Assembly: GCA_016873805.1 (NCBI GenBank)
Contig: VGVZ01000001.1
Location: 62,001 to 126,000 of the forward strand
DNA length: 64,000 nt
Source: Ignavibacteria bacterium
GTDB lineage: Bacteria > Bacteroidota > Ignavibacteria > UBA10030
Reading direction: 5' to 3'
A program made the translations under genes and the position numbers. Within the stretch, counting starts at the first letter, position 1. Each line of letters opens with the position of its first letter. Of this stretch, positions 17,980 to 27,500 are shown one piece after another. Under the pieces are notes generated by a model. The model searched no databases. It saw only the letters and a program-made list of their open reading frames with translations, and was not told the DNA's origin.

Positions 17980-19367
17980 AGATCCCCCTTTGCAGGCTGA
18001 CCGTCACCTCTGAGGTGACGGTCAGCTGTGTAGCGTTGAATGTAGGCGTCAACGTCAAACTTCCGCTTGCATCCGGCGAAGTTCATGTATCGAACCTTGC
18101 CGAACACCGGCCGTTCTCCCCATGCTTGATCATGCACTCCACCGATGCTCCACGCGGCCCCAACATACCCGTTTGGATCTCGACCATCCAATTCATAGCG
18201 GTCGTTGAGATAGATCGTGACGGCGAGGGCTTCCTCCGGAGATGAGGTCCATTCGAGTATCTTCTTCGCCCAGTACATCCTCATAAAGCCATGCATCTTC
18301 CCCGTTGTGATCATCTGCGTCTGCGCGGCATTCCACAGCGGATCGTGGGTCCGCGCAAGTTCAAACTGTTCCAGCGCGTAGATGTACTCACGCTTGTCCT
18401 TTCGGTGTTCGTTCAATGTCTTCTGTGCCCAGGCCGGAAACCCCTCGAACGAATCGTACGCCGGGTTGTAAAAGCAGAAGTTGTCAGAAAGTTCGCGGCG
18501 GACAATGTGCTCTTCAAGGAACGCATCGATAGCGGCGTGAGGTTGTTTCCGTTTCCTTACTTCCAGCGCGACCCGCTGCGGACTAATCTGACCGAAGTGG
18601 AGATAGGGGGAGAGGTTTGACAAGGCCTCTTGTGTCGGATCGTTGCGCCATTCCGCAAATTGTTTGAGATGATTGCTGATGAATGAGTGAAGCGTTTTGC
18701 GCGCCGCGGCCTCGCCTGGTCGAATCCATTCGACTTCCGCGACCCTCGAGTCGACCTGGAGCGACGCACGCGCACCTTTCCAATCGATTGGGGGGAACGA
18801 CTCCTTCCAGTTGTGTTTCTCCGAACGAAGAGGGGGGATTTCAGTCAGGAAGCGAGACAGAAGTCGCTTGATCTTGGGCCGAATCGTATATGCACCGAAT
18901 TCCAGCTTGGAGGAGGCCTCCCAACACGGTACGATGTTGTGTGTGTCGACTTCGTCAAATGGGATGTCGATACGCGCAGCGATTCGTTCCTTCCATGATC
19001 TCGAAATGCGAAGAGGGTTGAAATCGGTGACAAGATGTCCCGCATGATGGGTCGTTACGGAGCGTGGAATCTCTTTGATCGGATCACCGAACAGGAGGAT
19101 GAGCGGGATGTTCTTCCGGCGAAGTGCGGATTCCACTTCTTCGAGGCCACGCACCATGAAACCGTACTGTCGGATCGCCGCGTCAAGAAAGTGGGGAACG
19201 AGACAAAATACCACGGCGAGCGGTTGACGTGTCCGTCGGGCAATGCCCTGCGCGTGAAGGAGCGCCCAATTGTCATGGGCACGCTGGTCGCGGCTCATCC
19301 AGTAGATGACGGGACCTGCTTTCGGTTCTCCCTGCCGGATCGTACGGATGCGGCTCTGGTCAATCAT
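17949..19367 (-). CDS. phr: Class II deoxyribodipyrimidine (CPD) photolyase
   Basis: 472 aa FAD enzyme that splits cyclobutane pyrimidine dimers with blue light. The N-terminal photolyase domain (VIYWMSRDQRAHDNWALL) is followed by the class II FAD domain (LSPYLHFGQISPQRVALEV; LDGRDPNGYVGAAWSIGGVH; AWGERPVFGKVRYMNFAGC). The family normally ends near KFDVDAYIQRY; the last 28 or so residues here are encoded by the REP palindrome and RAYT 5' region, so the C-terminus is chimeric. Conserved residues precede that point, so the enzyme may still work. Confidence 0.93.
   Translation of the reverse strand: MIDQSRIRTIRQGEPKAGPVIYWMSRDQRAHDNWALLHAQGIARRTRQPLAVVFCLVPHFLDAAIRQYGFMVRGLEEVESALRRKNIPLILLFGDPIKEIPRSVTTHHAGHLVTDFNPLRISRSWKERIAARIDIPFDEVDTHNIVPCWEASSKLEFGAYTIRPKIKRLLSRFLTEIPPLRSEKHNWKESFPPIDWKGARASLQVDSRVAEVEWIRPGEAAARKTLHSFISNHLKQFAEWRNDPTQEALSNLSPYLHFGQISPQRVALEVRKRKQPHAAIDAFLEEHIVRRELSDNFCFYNPAYDSFEGFPAWAQKTLNEHRKDKREYIYALEQFELARTHDPLWNAAQTQMITTGKMHGFMRMYWAKKILEWTSSPEEALAVTIYLNDRYELDGRDPNGYVGAAWSIGGVHDQAWGERPVFGKVRYMNFAGCKRKFDVDAYIQRYTADRHLRGDGQPAKGDLCHTRRSSGS
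17996..18026. repeat. REP-like perfect palindrome beside the RAYT
   Basis: Arms 17996-18009 (GCTGACCGTCACCT) and 18013-18026 are perfectly complementary with a 3-base loop. A 13-base piece of one arm recurs with one mismatch at 17380-17392 at the other end of the transposase. These are the expected ends of a REP/RAYT unit. The palindrome is read through by the photolyase gene. Confidence 0.8.
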
Positions 19368-19417
19368 TCACGCACTCGTCGCCCTGAATCTCAAGTCTTC
19401 ATCCAATATCACACTCA

Positions 19418-20920
19418 TCATTGCTCCAGCCTTTTCAACTCTCTTTCCACCCTTTGCTTGAACCATCGTTCGCCGGCAAAATCGCTGAATGTCAGCGCCT
19501 TCTCAAATTCCAGCTTTGCGAGATCTTTTCTTCCATTCTTGCGATGGATCAATCCGCGTTCGTAGTAGCAATTGGGGGGAATGGGAGAATCCTTCGGAAG
19601 TGCGATCGCCAGCGCCGCCTCGAAGGCTTTCAATGCATTTTCCGGATCCTTCAGTTCCCCCCTCGTGCGACCACTCAACAAGAGAAGCCCCGCTCTCCGT
19701 TGGGGAGAGAGGTTCGTAAGCATGAGAAGCGGGTGAAGCCCTTCGACGACTTTCGTATACTCACCCGCGCTATAGAAATTATTCAATTTCTCGATTTCGA
19801 TCTCTTCCTTCGTGAGCGGCGTAGTAATCCTTTGCTCTGTGCCGCGCACGTGAGGGACCGACTTATAGTACGACAGCGCACGCTGTCGATCTCCCATGAG
19901 CTCATAGCAGAAACCGATCCAGTATCGCGCGCGCGATTGAGTGGACGTGTCAGCGTTCTGAACCGCGACGAAAGCCGAGTACCATTTGATTGCTTCGGGA
20001 AAATCATTCCGGTAACGATACACATCGCCGATCTGGTCGATGGCCGCGTTGATGAAATATTCTGCCTCGGCATTCTCGATGGCGGTCGCCCGCTGGTAGC
20101 TCGCAAGCGCCGCATCGGCGCGGCGAAGGCGATAGAGAAGCGAGTTGCCGCGGTAGAGTTCATAGAATGGATTCTGCGGATATGCCGAGGCGAGCTGATC
20201 GATGAGCTGAAATGCCCGCTCATATTCTTCCTCCTGCTGCAGGAACTGAGACAACCATTGACGGGCTTCGTTGCGCGCGTAGAGTCCCTTCGTCGCCGCA
20301 CGCTCGAGTTGCTCAAGCCCCAGCCCCCGATCTCCGCCGAATCCCATCAACTTCACGATCCATCGAAACGACGCCGGAATCTGTGAAATCATGTAGTTGA
20401 ACAGACCGAGTCCCATCTCGGCATCCGCATTCGCAGGATTGTTCTTGACGGCATCTTCCAGATACCCGTACCCTTTGCGGCCGTCCCATACCGCTCTGAC
20501 GAGTTGACCTTCGATCGATCGGACAATTCCGCGATAGCCGTAGATCCCTCCGATGTAGAAGAGGGCAGTCGAATTCTTCTTGTCCCGCTTGAGAATCTCT
20601 CCAGAGACCACGATGACGTTGTCCGACAGCACGATGAATTTATCAAAGTCTTCTCGCTTCCGGAAAAACGCATACCGGTAGCTGTAGATCATGGCTTTGA
20701 AAAAGTGACCGCGCGGGTCCCTTGGCGCGATCCGGATCACCGATTCGAACTTCTGCTCCGCCTCCCGGAATCTGAAATTGTAGAGGAATTCGATTCCCTC
20801 CATCGTCACATCGTGAACGCGTCCCCAGTCAATCGCGGGAGGAGTCTGTGCAGGCAGGCTCTGCAAAACCAGGAGCGTGAAGACAGTGAGGGCCTGACTT
20901 CTTCGTACCACGGCACTCAT
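19418..20920 (-). CDS. Exported tetratricopeptide repeat protein
   Basis: About 500 aa. A signal peptide (LTVFTLLVLQSLPAQ) is followed by TPR-like repeats along the length (FNFREAEQKFE-type units; YQRATAIENAEAEYF; ALSYYKSV; ALKAFEAALAIAL). A Gly/Tyr segment near 140-175 (IYGYRGIVRSIEGQLVRAVW) is conserved-looking. Probably periplasmic. The ATG at 20920 with GGAGGGG upstream is chosen over a GTG that overlaps the DUF885 gene. No enzymatic motif; function unknown. Confidence 0.82.
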   Translation of the reverse strand: MSAVVRRSQALTVFTLLVLQSLPAQTPPAIDWGRVHDVTMEGIEFLYNFRFREAEQKFESVIRIAPRDPRGHFFKAMIYSYRYAFFRKREDFDKFIVLSDNVIVVSGEILKRDKKNSTALFYIGGIYGYRGIVRSIEGQLVRAVWDGRKGYGYLEDAVKNNPANADAEMGLGLFNYMISQIPASFRWIVKLMGFGGDRGLGLEQLERAATKGLYARNEARQWLSQFLQQEEEYERAFQLIDQLASAYPQNPFYELYRGNSLLYRLRRADAALASYQRATAIENAEAEYFINAAIDQIGDVYRYRNDFPEAIKWYSAFVAVQNADTSTQSRARYWIGFCYELMGDRQRALSYYKSVPHVRGTEQRITTPLTKEEIEIEKLNNFYSAGEYTKVVEGLHPLLMLTNLSPQRRAGLLLLSGRTRGELKDPENALKAFEAALAIALPKDSPIPPNCYYERGLIHRKNGRKDLAKLEFEKALTFSDFAGERWFKQRVERELKRLEQ

Positions 20921-20979
20921 CTTCCCCTCCGACGCCAATGCACCTCGATTCCCTTTCGAGTCGACCAGCTCAACATGAT

Positions 20980-22701
20980 TCACTTCCTCCCGTCTGCCAA
21001 ATGAGATTCATAGTGATACATGACCGCACGCTCCAGCAGTTGAAGCGGCAAGGATCCCATGCGAAGGATCGTTTCAACGAAGTCTCGTTCCTCATACCGA
21101 TCGCCCAGTTTCGCTTTCACTTCACGCCTGAGCTTCTCAAGCTCCAACCATCCGATGATATAGCTGGGGGCCTGTGTCGGCCATGTCGTGTATCGGTTCA
21201 CTTCGGCTTCGGCGGCCGATGGCTCCAGACCGACCTCGTCCACCATAAACTGCACCGCCTGTTCATACGTCATGCGTCCGATATGAAGCGACGGATCGAC
21301 GATGACCCTCGCTGTTCGCCAGAGTCGCATCTGCAGCCAAGCCAGACTATCATCGGCATTCTTGTAGAAGCCCTCTCTTGCCATCCACGCTTCGGCAAAG
21401 AGCGCCCACCCTTCTCCGTAATATGTGCTGCCGAGTCGAGAACGTACGACGCTTCTCTGCCTGCGCGTATAGAGAGACTGCAAATGGTGACCCGGATATC
21501 CCTCATGAAGAGCGATCACAGTGATCCAGCCATAGTTCTGCGCACGGAGTTTTTCACGCACCTCCGCGTCCGACATTTCCGGAACGACATCAGTCACAAA
21601 AAACCGCCCGACCGGAACCTCCTCTCGCATCTGGATGCCGCCGTAGCCGGCCCACGCGTAGGTCTCCCGGAGTGCCGGGGGCGTCGGCACGAAGAGCAGA
21701 GTCTCCGGTTCCGGGATCGTCATGAGCTTCTTCGAAACAAGCAGTGCACGCGCCCGATCTGATTCGCGTCGGTACGCCTCGGCGATCGTGCCTCCCGCCG
21801 GATGTCTGGACTTCATCGCCTCCAGAAGTTCAGGAACGGCTCGTGACTCGTCCACCTGCTTCGCCAGTACGGCAAGTGCCTGCTTCGTTTCTTCATGCAT
21901 CCGCCGTCCCTCGGCGATCATCCCTTCGGCATCGTACGGAAGGAAGTGGACTTCTTTGAGAAGCCAGTTGTAGTATGACGAACCAACCGCCCAGGATGAT
22001 TCCTCACCCGCCTTCAGGCTATCGTGCAGAAAATGCCGAAAGCCCGAGAGTGCGGTTCTGGCTGTTTCACCCGACGAAAGCAACAGGTGTTTCAGGGAAT
22101 CGGGGGCGATCGCCGAGACTCTCTCGGGGTATTTTCTGCTGAGGAACTCCTCGTTTCGACGAATCGTGTTTATCGTCAGTCGCACCCACAACGGAGGCGG
22201 TTTGTGCAACTGCCTCTTTCCGAGCTCGACGACTGCCGGAACATCGTTCAGCGTGTTCAGAATCTCATCCCAATCCCTCCCTTGCAGTGTTCGATCTCCG
22301 AGCATCTGCCAGTACAGATTCCCGACAGTGACATACCGTCCCGGAATTCTCTCGGCCTCGCGGAGGAGGGTGTCGATGAGTGTTCGTTTGATCGACGCCT
22401 CGAACTGCAGCCAATCGATGCGAGCATCGATGGAAAGTTTCGTCGTATCAATCGCGTGCAACCGGTTCAAGGTTATTTTCGCGCGCACAACGCGAATCGA
22501 ATCTGATGCCGCACGGAGACGCTCTGCACTCGATACGCGACCATCCCCTGGCTGTCCACGACTTGCGAAATGCTCGCGTACCACACGTTCAAATTTGTCG
22601 GAGTCAGTCGGAGCGAGAACCGAGAGAAGCCCGCATCCGGCAAACGAAAGCAAAGCGCCAAAGAAAACGAAGAATTGTATGAAACGAGCGTATGGTCGCA
22701 T
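20980..22701 (-). CDS. DUF885 family lipoprotein (putative metallopeptidase-like)
   Basis: 573 aa. Signal peptide with lipobox FAGC at about residue 23. The DUF885 body carries HEGYPGHHLQ, a zinc-peptidase-like HExxH variant characteristic of the family, with a downstream YYGEGWALFAEAWM containing the further Glu. The C-terminus has PSYIIGWLELEKLR. Family members are thought to be membrane-anchored carboxypeptidase-like enzymes, mostly uncharacterised. Encoded between the porin-like and TPR genes, and probably co-transcribed. Confidence 0.88.
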   Translation of the reverse strand: MRPYARFIQFFVFFGALLSFAGCGLLSVLAPTDSDKFERVVREHFASRGQPGDGRVSSAERLRAASDSIRVVRAKITLNRLHAIDTTKLSIDARIDWLQFEASIKRTLIDTLLREAERIPGRYVTVGNLYWQMLGDRTLQGRDWDEILNTLNDVPAVVELGKRQLHKPPPLWVRLTINTIRRNEEFLSRKYPERVSAIAPDSLKHLLLSSGETARTALSGFRHFLHDSLKAGEESSWAVGSSYYNWLLKEVHFLPYDAEGMIAEGRRMHEETKQALAVLAKQVDESRAVPELLEAMKSRHPAGGTIAEAYRRESDRARALLVSKKLMTIPEPETLLFVPTPPALRETYAWAGYGGIQMREEVPVGRFFVTDVVPEMSDAEVREKLRAQNYGWITVIALHEGYPGHHLQSLYTRRQRSVVRSRLGSTYYGEGWALFAEAWMAREGFYKNADDSLAWLQMRLWRTARVIVDPSLHIGRMTYEQAVQFMVDEVGLEPSAAEAEVNRYTTWPTQAPSYIIGWLELEKLRREVKAKLGDRYEERDFVETILRMGSLPLQLLERAVMYHYESHLADGRK

Positions 22702-22758
22702 AGTGACTGGGAGAGATTCGAAAAACGGACGATCCTTCCTCTGCTCCCCTCCTACGTG

Positions 22759-23799
22759 CTATTTGTAGACGAAGAAGACTGTTATTCGGGCCACAACATC
22801 CGCGTCCTTTTTCGGAGACCTTCCTTTGGGATCAAATGTGTTGAACCACACATTCGGCATGATGTGGACGTTTGAGACCGGCATGAAATCCAGACCGGCA
22901 ACGGCGAAATGTTCCTTGTATCCCGCCCCGGCGATCTTCCGATCAGGATCTGAGTAATCGTATCGTGCAAACAGGATCACCGGCTTTGCCACCGAGAGCC
23001 ACGCAAACAAGGAGGCTCCTGCCGGAATGATATCACGCCCACCCACCCCTGCCTTCCGTTGCGTCTGTTGAACGTACTCTCCTCCCACGGCAAATTGCTC
23101 AGTTTGGAATCCCACGAATCCTTTGAGGGTCAGCTTGCTCTTTTGAAAGGCAGCAGGTTCGTAGTCTGCATAGGCGTCGAGCACCAATCCCTTCACCGGC
23201 TTCACGATGAACGCACCATAGTATTTTTTGTACTTATTGATCTCGGGGCGTTGACCTGTCCCATTGCCGACCATCGTGACATAACTGAACACCTGGCCCG
23301 CATCAAACGATCCCCGCAAAGCGACGCCGATATCGGAAGCCGAACCAAAGCCCCTCATATCACTGATGGTCTTTTCGATCGACCGGTATCCCCATATCAT
23401 CTCCGATCCTGCCCAGGACCACGTTGGGGTTGGAACGAGCCCGAATGCGAGATTGCTCATCGGGAAGATCTCGCGCCATTCCAAATAGGCGGCCTTGATG
23501 AACATCGTGTGACGTCCGCCTGCTTCGAATGTCTTGTCGTTGCCTTCGAGAAGGAGCTGTGCCGAGAACCGATTCGCGATTTCGTGATCAACGTAGAGAT
23601 GCAACCGGCGGAACTGAAACGCTTGATAGTCCGCAGGAACTTTGGAGTATTGGAGCGCACTGACCTCTTGATCATTCCCCCGAATCTTGTAGAAGTAGTC
23701 TCCGAAGACATAGCCGTGAATCCTTGCGGCGGGCTTGTCTTGAGATGTAAGGAACGAAGCAAGACTGAGGAGAAGAAGGACCAATATTGATAGTCGCAT
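22759..23799 (-). CDS. Porin-like outer-membrane beta-barrel protein
   Basis: About 346 aa. A cleavable signal (ILVLLLLSLASFLTSQ) precedes alternating beta-strand sequence typical of phosphate-selective porin-like (OprP/O) barrels, with RIHGYVFGDYFYKI at the start, FRRLHLYVDHEIANRFSAQL, and an aromatic final strand ending RITVFFVYK. The ATG at 23799 has AGGAG seven bases upstream and beats the ATG at 23817. The permeant is unknown. Confidence 0.82.
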   Translation of the reverse strand: MRLSILVLLLLSLASFLTSQDKPAARIHGYVFGDYFYKIRGNDQEVSALQYSKVPADYQAFQFRRLHLYVDHEIANRFSAQLLLEGNDKTFEAGGRHTMFIKAAYLEWREIFPMSNLAFGLVPTPTWSWAGSEMIWGYRSIEKTISDMRGFGSASDIGVALRGSFDAGQVFSYVTMVGNGTGQRPEINKYKKYYGAFIVKPVKGLVLDAYADYEPAAFQKSKLTLKGFVGFQTEQFAVGGEYVQQTQRKAGVGGRDIIPAGASLFAWLSVAKPVILFARYDYSDPDRKIAGAGYKEHFAVAGLDFMPVSNVHIMPNVWFNTFDPKGRSPKKDADVVARITVFFVYK

Positions 23800-24125
23800 C
23801 GAATTGCTCCTGAACATGTGGGTACCTCTGGTTGATCATCTGGCAACAGCGTGACAAAGATAGTGACTTTTGAAGTGAGATTGATGATGGATTCACCCCT
23901 CCGGTGAACAAATGAGGCAGACGGATTCCGGCGGGCTCAATCGCGCACAAGAGGTCGAATCGGCTCGGAAACTCTACTCGTAGAGATGTGTGCACGGTGT
24001 GGAGGGACTTTAGGACAGCGGTGGTTGTCGGATTTGGCTGAATTTTGACCATTGGGCATGCCTCAGGATGGCATGATGATTGCCTATATTTGACCAGAGA
24101 ACCAAGAATCTCCACGAGGCATCTC
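23800..24125. other. Divergent intergenic region
   Basis: 326 bases between the minus-strand porin-like gene and the plus-strand DUF6600-like gene. It must carry both promoters. A TATATTTG box at 24085-24092 lies 33 bases before the plus-strand ATG; a TATCTTTG box lies about 60 bases before the porin ATG on the minus strand. Both match the Bacteroidota TAnnTTTG -7 element, but neither has a convincing -33 partner. Confidence 0.4.
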
Positions 24126-25361
24126 ATGAAACACGTTCTGATCATCGCAATTCTCGCATTGATGGCCCTTCCTACCGAGATCCGCGCAGCGGAGTCGTCT
24201 GGCGAGTCGCAATTCCACCTTGGGTTTTCGATTTCATTTGGATCACCGGGGCATTTCTATTCTTCACTCCGACCTTATGGTGATTGGATTGAGATCGAGC
24301 GCGGATTCTACGGATGGCGACCGATGCGCATCCGTCGCGGCTGGCGACCGTATGTCTACGGACGGTGGGCGTGGACCGACTATGGGTGGTACTGGCTTTC
24401 CGATGAGCCCTTTGGATGGGCCGTGTACCACTATGGCCGATGGTACTACGATGACTACTACGGATGGATTTGGATTCCTGATCACACGTGGGGTCCGGCG
24501 TGGGTTGAATGGAGGTACGATCATGATTACATCGGCTGGGCGCCTCTCCCGCCGTACGCCCGATTCAGTTTCTCTGTGGGCATTCGCTTCACCACAAGGT
24601 GGCACGCTCCCGTACACTATTGGACGTTCGTGCCTCATCGTCACATGACAACGCAGACGATGTATCGCCATATTGCAGGTGAATCGCATTCCCGCCGGCT
24701 GATTCGGACGACTCGATCGGCAGGCACATACGAAGTCGATCGCGACCGTGTCATCAATCGGGGTGTTGATCGTTCCTATGTCGAGCGACAAGGCAACACG
24801 AGAATCGAGAGGATTGATGTGCGAGACTCACGAGAACGGGGCGAAAGGATTATCCGCGACGGGCGCGGAGAGCGAATCGAGGTCTTCCGTCCGGACCCGG
24901 ATCAGAATCCGACGCGTCCCGAAAGAATCGAGGCACGACAACCCGAGCGACGGCTTTCGATTGACTTTGATCGTCTCGAACTGCCTGAGGGACGTGAGCG
25001 AATAGAGGAAGAATCCAGCCGGCGAGGCGGAGCGACGCGACAGGAAGAAGAAAGACGCCGAATGGAACCTCCCACTCCTCCAGAGGAACCACGTGAGCGA
25101 AGTCGCGAGCTCCGTTCCGCTCCGCCTGCTCCGGAGCGACCCGAGCAACGCCCCCAGGAAACGTGGCGAGTCCGTCCTGAGGTTCAACGCGAGTCCTCGG
25201 CGCCACGTGCCACTCCTCAACCCCCATCGCGCGAGCGTGCAACACCCCAACCGCCGCGACGGGAAACTCCCGCGGCCAAGCCCGAACCGAGACGCGAATC
25301 ATCCCCCTCGAACGAACGATCGCGCTCGAGGGATGGAAGGCGTGGAGGTGGTGGAGGGTAG
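24126..25361 (+). CDS. Exported aromatic-rich protein with Arg/Pro/Glu-rich tail (DUF6600-like)
   Basis: About 411 aa. Signal peptide (IIAILALMALPTEIRA). Residues about 35-145 hold repeated Trp/Tyr/Gly motifs (YVYGRWAWTDYGWYWLSDEP; VYHYGRWYYDDYYGWIWIPD) as in DUF6600 proteins. From about 180 the chain is low-complexity Arg/Glu/Pro, probably disordered, ending in RRGGGGG. The start with GAGG upstream is preferred over an in-frame ATG at 24045. The basic tail could bind polyanions or cell wall; no function is known. Confidence 0.82.
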   Translation: MKHVLIIAILALMALPTEIRAAESSGESQFHLGFSISFGSPGHFYSSLRPYGDWIEIERGFYGWRPMRIRRGWRPYVYGRWAWTDYGWYWLSDEPFGWAVYHYGRWYYDDYYGWIWIPDHTWGPAWVEWRYDHDYIGWAPLPPYARFSFSVGIRFTTRWHAPVHYWTFVPHRHMTTQTMYRHIAGESHSRRLIRTTRSAGTYEVDRDRVINRGVDRSYVERQGNTRIERIDVRDSRERGERIIRDGRGERIEVFRPDPDQNPTRPERIEARQPERRLSIDFDRLELPEGRERIEEESSRRGGATRQEEERRRMEPPTPPEEPRERSRELRSAPPAPERPEQRPQETWRVRPEVQRESSAPRATPQPPSRERATPQPPRRETPAAKPEPRRESSPSNERSRSRDGRRGGGGG

Positions 25362-25419
25362 CGATCGCGTCGAGATCCCCCGATGAATTGTTGGAATCGT
25401 ACCTCCTCCCGCAAAATAG

Positions 25420-25455
25420 AAGCCCGGAGTCATTGTGACTTCGGGCTTTTTGTTT
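25420..25455 (+). terminator. Rho-independent terminator after the DUF6600-like gene
   Basis: AAGCCCG (25420-25426) pairs with CGGGCTT (25442-25448), with further pairing of GAGTCA/TGACTT in the loop, followed by TTTTTGTTTT. Confidence 0.85.
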
Positions 25456-25469
25456 TATGAACGAGCAGA

Positions 25470-25676
25470 CCTTCGGAGGGCCCCTTGGTCCCAGCTTGGC
25501 ATCCTTCCCCCAACGGGGTCCTGCGGACGAAGGTTCTACACACCAGCCCCCTCACCCTTCGGAAGGACGGACAGTCCAGCCCTTCGGAAGGCTTCGTGGA
25601 TTCAACCCAGCATCCTTCCCACAAAGTGGTCCTGCGGACGAAGGTTCTACGCACATGCCCCGCACCCTTCGGAAGG
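25470..25676. repeat. Two-copy direct repeat (period 111 bases) with CCTTCGGAAGG palindromes
   Basis: A segment starting GCATCCTTCCC at 25499-25566 recurs at 25610-25676 with a few substitutions; the shared core is GGTCCTGCGGACGAAGGTTC. The palindrome CCTTCGGAAGG occurs at 25556, 25581 and 25666, with a variant at 25470. The region lies between the terminator and the UPF0173 gene end and is not obviously coding, although the 111-base period keeps reading frames open. Confidence 0.75.
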
Positions 25677-25684
25677 CCGACCTA

Positions 25685-26422
25685 CTACGCCGCAAAACTC
25701 CTCGGCTCTCCGGGCACGAGTTCAAATACCTTCTTTTTCATCGGGGAGGGCAAATGCTTCTTCAACGCCTCCGGAGTCCCCGTGAGAACCGGAAATGTCC
25801 CGTAGTGCATCCCCACGATATACTTCGGATTCACAAGCTGGCATGCGATCGCCGCTTCGCGGGGACCCATCGTGTAGAGATCACCGATCGGGAGAAATGC
25901 AAGATCCGGCTTGTGGAGCTGGCGGATGTACTTCATGTCTCCAAAGACACACGTATCGCCGGCATGATACACTTTGAATCCGTTCTCGAATTCAATGACG
26001 TACGCGGCCGCCTCACCACCCGGCACAACCTTTCCATCGGCGTCAATACCGGAGCTGTGCTTGGCATCAACCATTGTGACCTTGATGCCGTTGACATTCA
26101 TGGTCCCCCCTTTGTTCATCCCCTCCGCATTGGTCACTCCCTGTCCCTGCAGATAGAGAAACACCTCATAGATGCTCAAGACTTTTGCATTCGTTCGTCT
26201 CGCGATTTCGACCGTATTCCCGACGTGGTCTGAGTGACCGTGTGTGATCAGAATGAGATCGACCGGCGCGACCTCTTTGGCCCCCGATGGGGCCTTTGGA
26301 TTTTCCATCCAGGGGTCCACAAGGACCGTCTTTCCCGACGGAGACGCAAGGGAAAACGCCGAATGACCGTACCACGTCACCGTCAGAGCGACTTTTGTCG
26401 ACCGCTTGGTTGAGTTCTTCAT
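25685..26422 (-). CDS. UPF0173 metallo-beta-lactamase-fold hydrolase
   Basis: About 245 aa MBL-fold metal-dependent hydrolase of the UPF0173/YtkL type. It shows VTWYGHSAFSL at the start, the metal motif THGHSDHVG, a HAGDTCVFGDM second metal site and a late GMHYGTFPVLTG His. The substrate is unknown. The ATG at 26422 has AGGAG seven to eight bases upstream. It follows rluD by 29 bases as the last gene of the yggS-to-rluD run. Confidence 0.92.
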   Translation of the reverse strand: MKNSTKRSTKVALTVTWYGHSAFSLASPSGKTVLVDPWMENPKAPSGAKEVAPVDLILITHGHSDHVGNTVEIARRTNAKVLSIYEVFLYLQGQGVTNAEGMNKGGTMNVNGIKVTMVDAKHSSGIDADGKVVPGGEAAAYVIEFENGFKVYHAGDTCVFGDMKYIRQLHKPDLAFLPIGDLYTMGPREAAIACQLVNPKYIVGMHYGTFPVLTGTPEALKKHLPSPMKKKVFELVPGEPRSFAA

Positions 26423-26451
26423 AGTCGTTCTCCTTAAGTATATGCGCGGAA

Positions 26452-27465
26452 TCATGGGGAAAAATCGCCGAATGCTTCGATCACCTGTTGCATATCTTCC
26501 GGCAATTCCGAATCATAACATACGTGTTCTCGTGAAACGGGATGGACAAAGCCAACCGTCTTCGCGTGGAGTGCCTGCCGATTCATCAGCTTGAGCAGAT
26601 TGAGTGCCTGTTGTGATTTCTTCCCTTTCAGTCCACCCCATGTCGCACTTCTCCCGCCGTATGCCGGATCGCCGAACACAGGGTGTCCGATGTGGGAGAG
26701 GTGAACCCGGATCTGATGCGTTCTCCCCGTCTTCAGCTTCAGGCGGACAAGAGAAAGATAATCCAACTTCCGAATCACCTCGTACTCTGTCACCGCATGC
26801 TTTCCCTCCCGCGTGACCGTTACCTTCTTCCGGTCCCGTTTGCTTCGCCCCAGACTTGCTTCGATCGTTCCGCGCGGTTGGCCTAATGTTCCCCAGATGA
26901 TCGCCCAGTACTCCCGATCGATCGTCCTTCGAGAAAACTGACGCGCAATGAGGTGATGAGCAGAATCGGTTTTGGCAATCACCATGAGGCCGCTCGTATC
27001 CTTGTCCAGACGATGAATGATCCCCGGCCGCATTTCCGTATTCACGCCTGAAAGGCGGTTACAATAACTGAGGAGAGCATTGACGAGGGTCCCAGAGTAG
27101 TTGCCGTAGGCCGGGTGCGTCACCATGCCGGCAGGTTTGTTCACAATCAGGAGAACATCGTCTTCAAACACAATATTGAGGGGGATATCTTCAGGCCTGG
27201 CGACGGGACGCGGGGGGCGGGGGAAGGTGATATCGATGACCTCGTGCGGAGAGACGGGGTGACTTGCTTTCGCCGGCTTACCGTCGACAAGCACCAGACC
27301 ATCCTCGATAGCTTTTTGAACTTTGCTGCGGGTAGCGTTTTCAATCTGATGCGTGAGGTAGATATCAAGTCGGACTTTGTGTTGTTTCGGAGCAACAACG
27401 ATACGCCGCTTCTCGCGGAGATCTTCTGACTGACTGGCCAATGCGTCGTGATTCTCCATCAGCAT
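26452..27465 (-). CDS. rluD: RluA/RluD family 23S rRNA pseudouridine synthase
   Basis: 337 aa. An N-terminal S4 RNA-binding domain (RLDIYLTHQIENATRSKVQK) precedes the RluA catalytic domain, with catalytic Asp in RPGIIHRLDKDTSGLMVIAK and the RTHQIRVHLSHIGHPVFGD motif. It probably modifies helix 69 of 23S rRNA like RluD, but the exact target cannot be told from sequence. It sits just after lspA, as ylyB follows lspA in Bacillus. Confidence 0.93.
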   Translation of the reverse strand: MLMENHDALASQSEDLREKRRIVVAPKQHKVRLDIYLTHQIENATRSKVQKAIEDGLVLVDGKPAKASHPVSPHEVIDITFPRPPRPVARPEDIPLNIVFEDDVLLIVNKPAGMVTHPAYGNYSGTLVNALLSYCNRLSGVNTEMRPGIIHRLDKDTSGLMVIAKTDSAHHLIARQFSRRTIDREYWAIIWGTLGQPRGTIEASLGRSKRDRKKVTVTREGKHAVTEYEVIRKLDYLSLVRLKLKTGRTHQIRVHLSHIGHPVFGDPAYGGRSATWGGLKGKKSQQALNLLKLMNRQALHAKTVGFVHPVSREHVCYDSELPEDMQQVIEAFGDFSP

Positions 27466-27500
27466 ATCACCAGTGAGAGGAGGGATTAAACAGGGAGAAG

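Noticed and set aside
25457-26233. 258-codon plus-strand frame through the repeat region
   Set aside because: Its second half is antisense to the UPF0173 gene and the first half is the direct repeat; no ribosome site or family.
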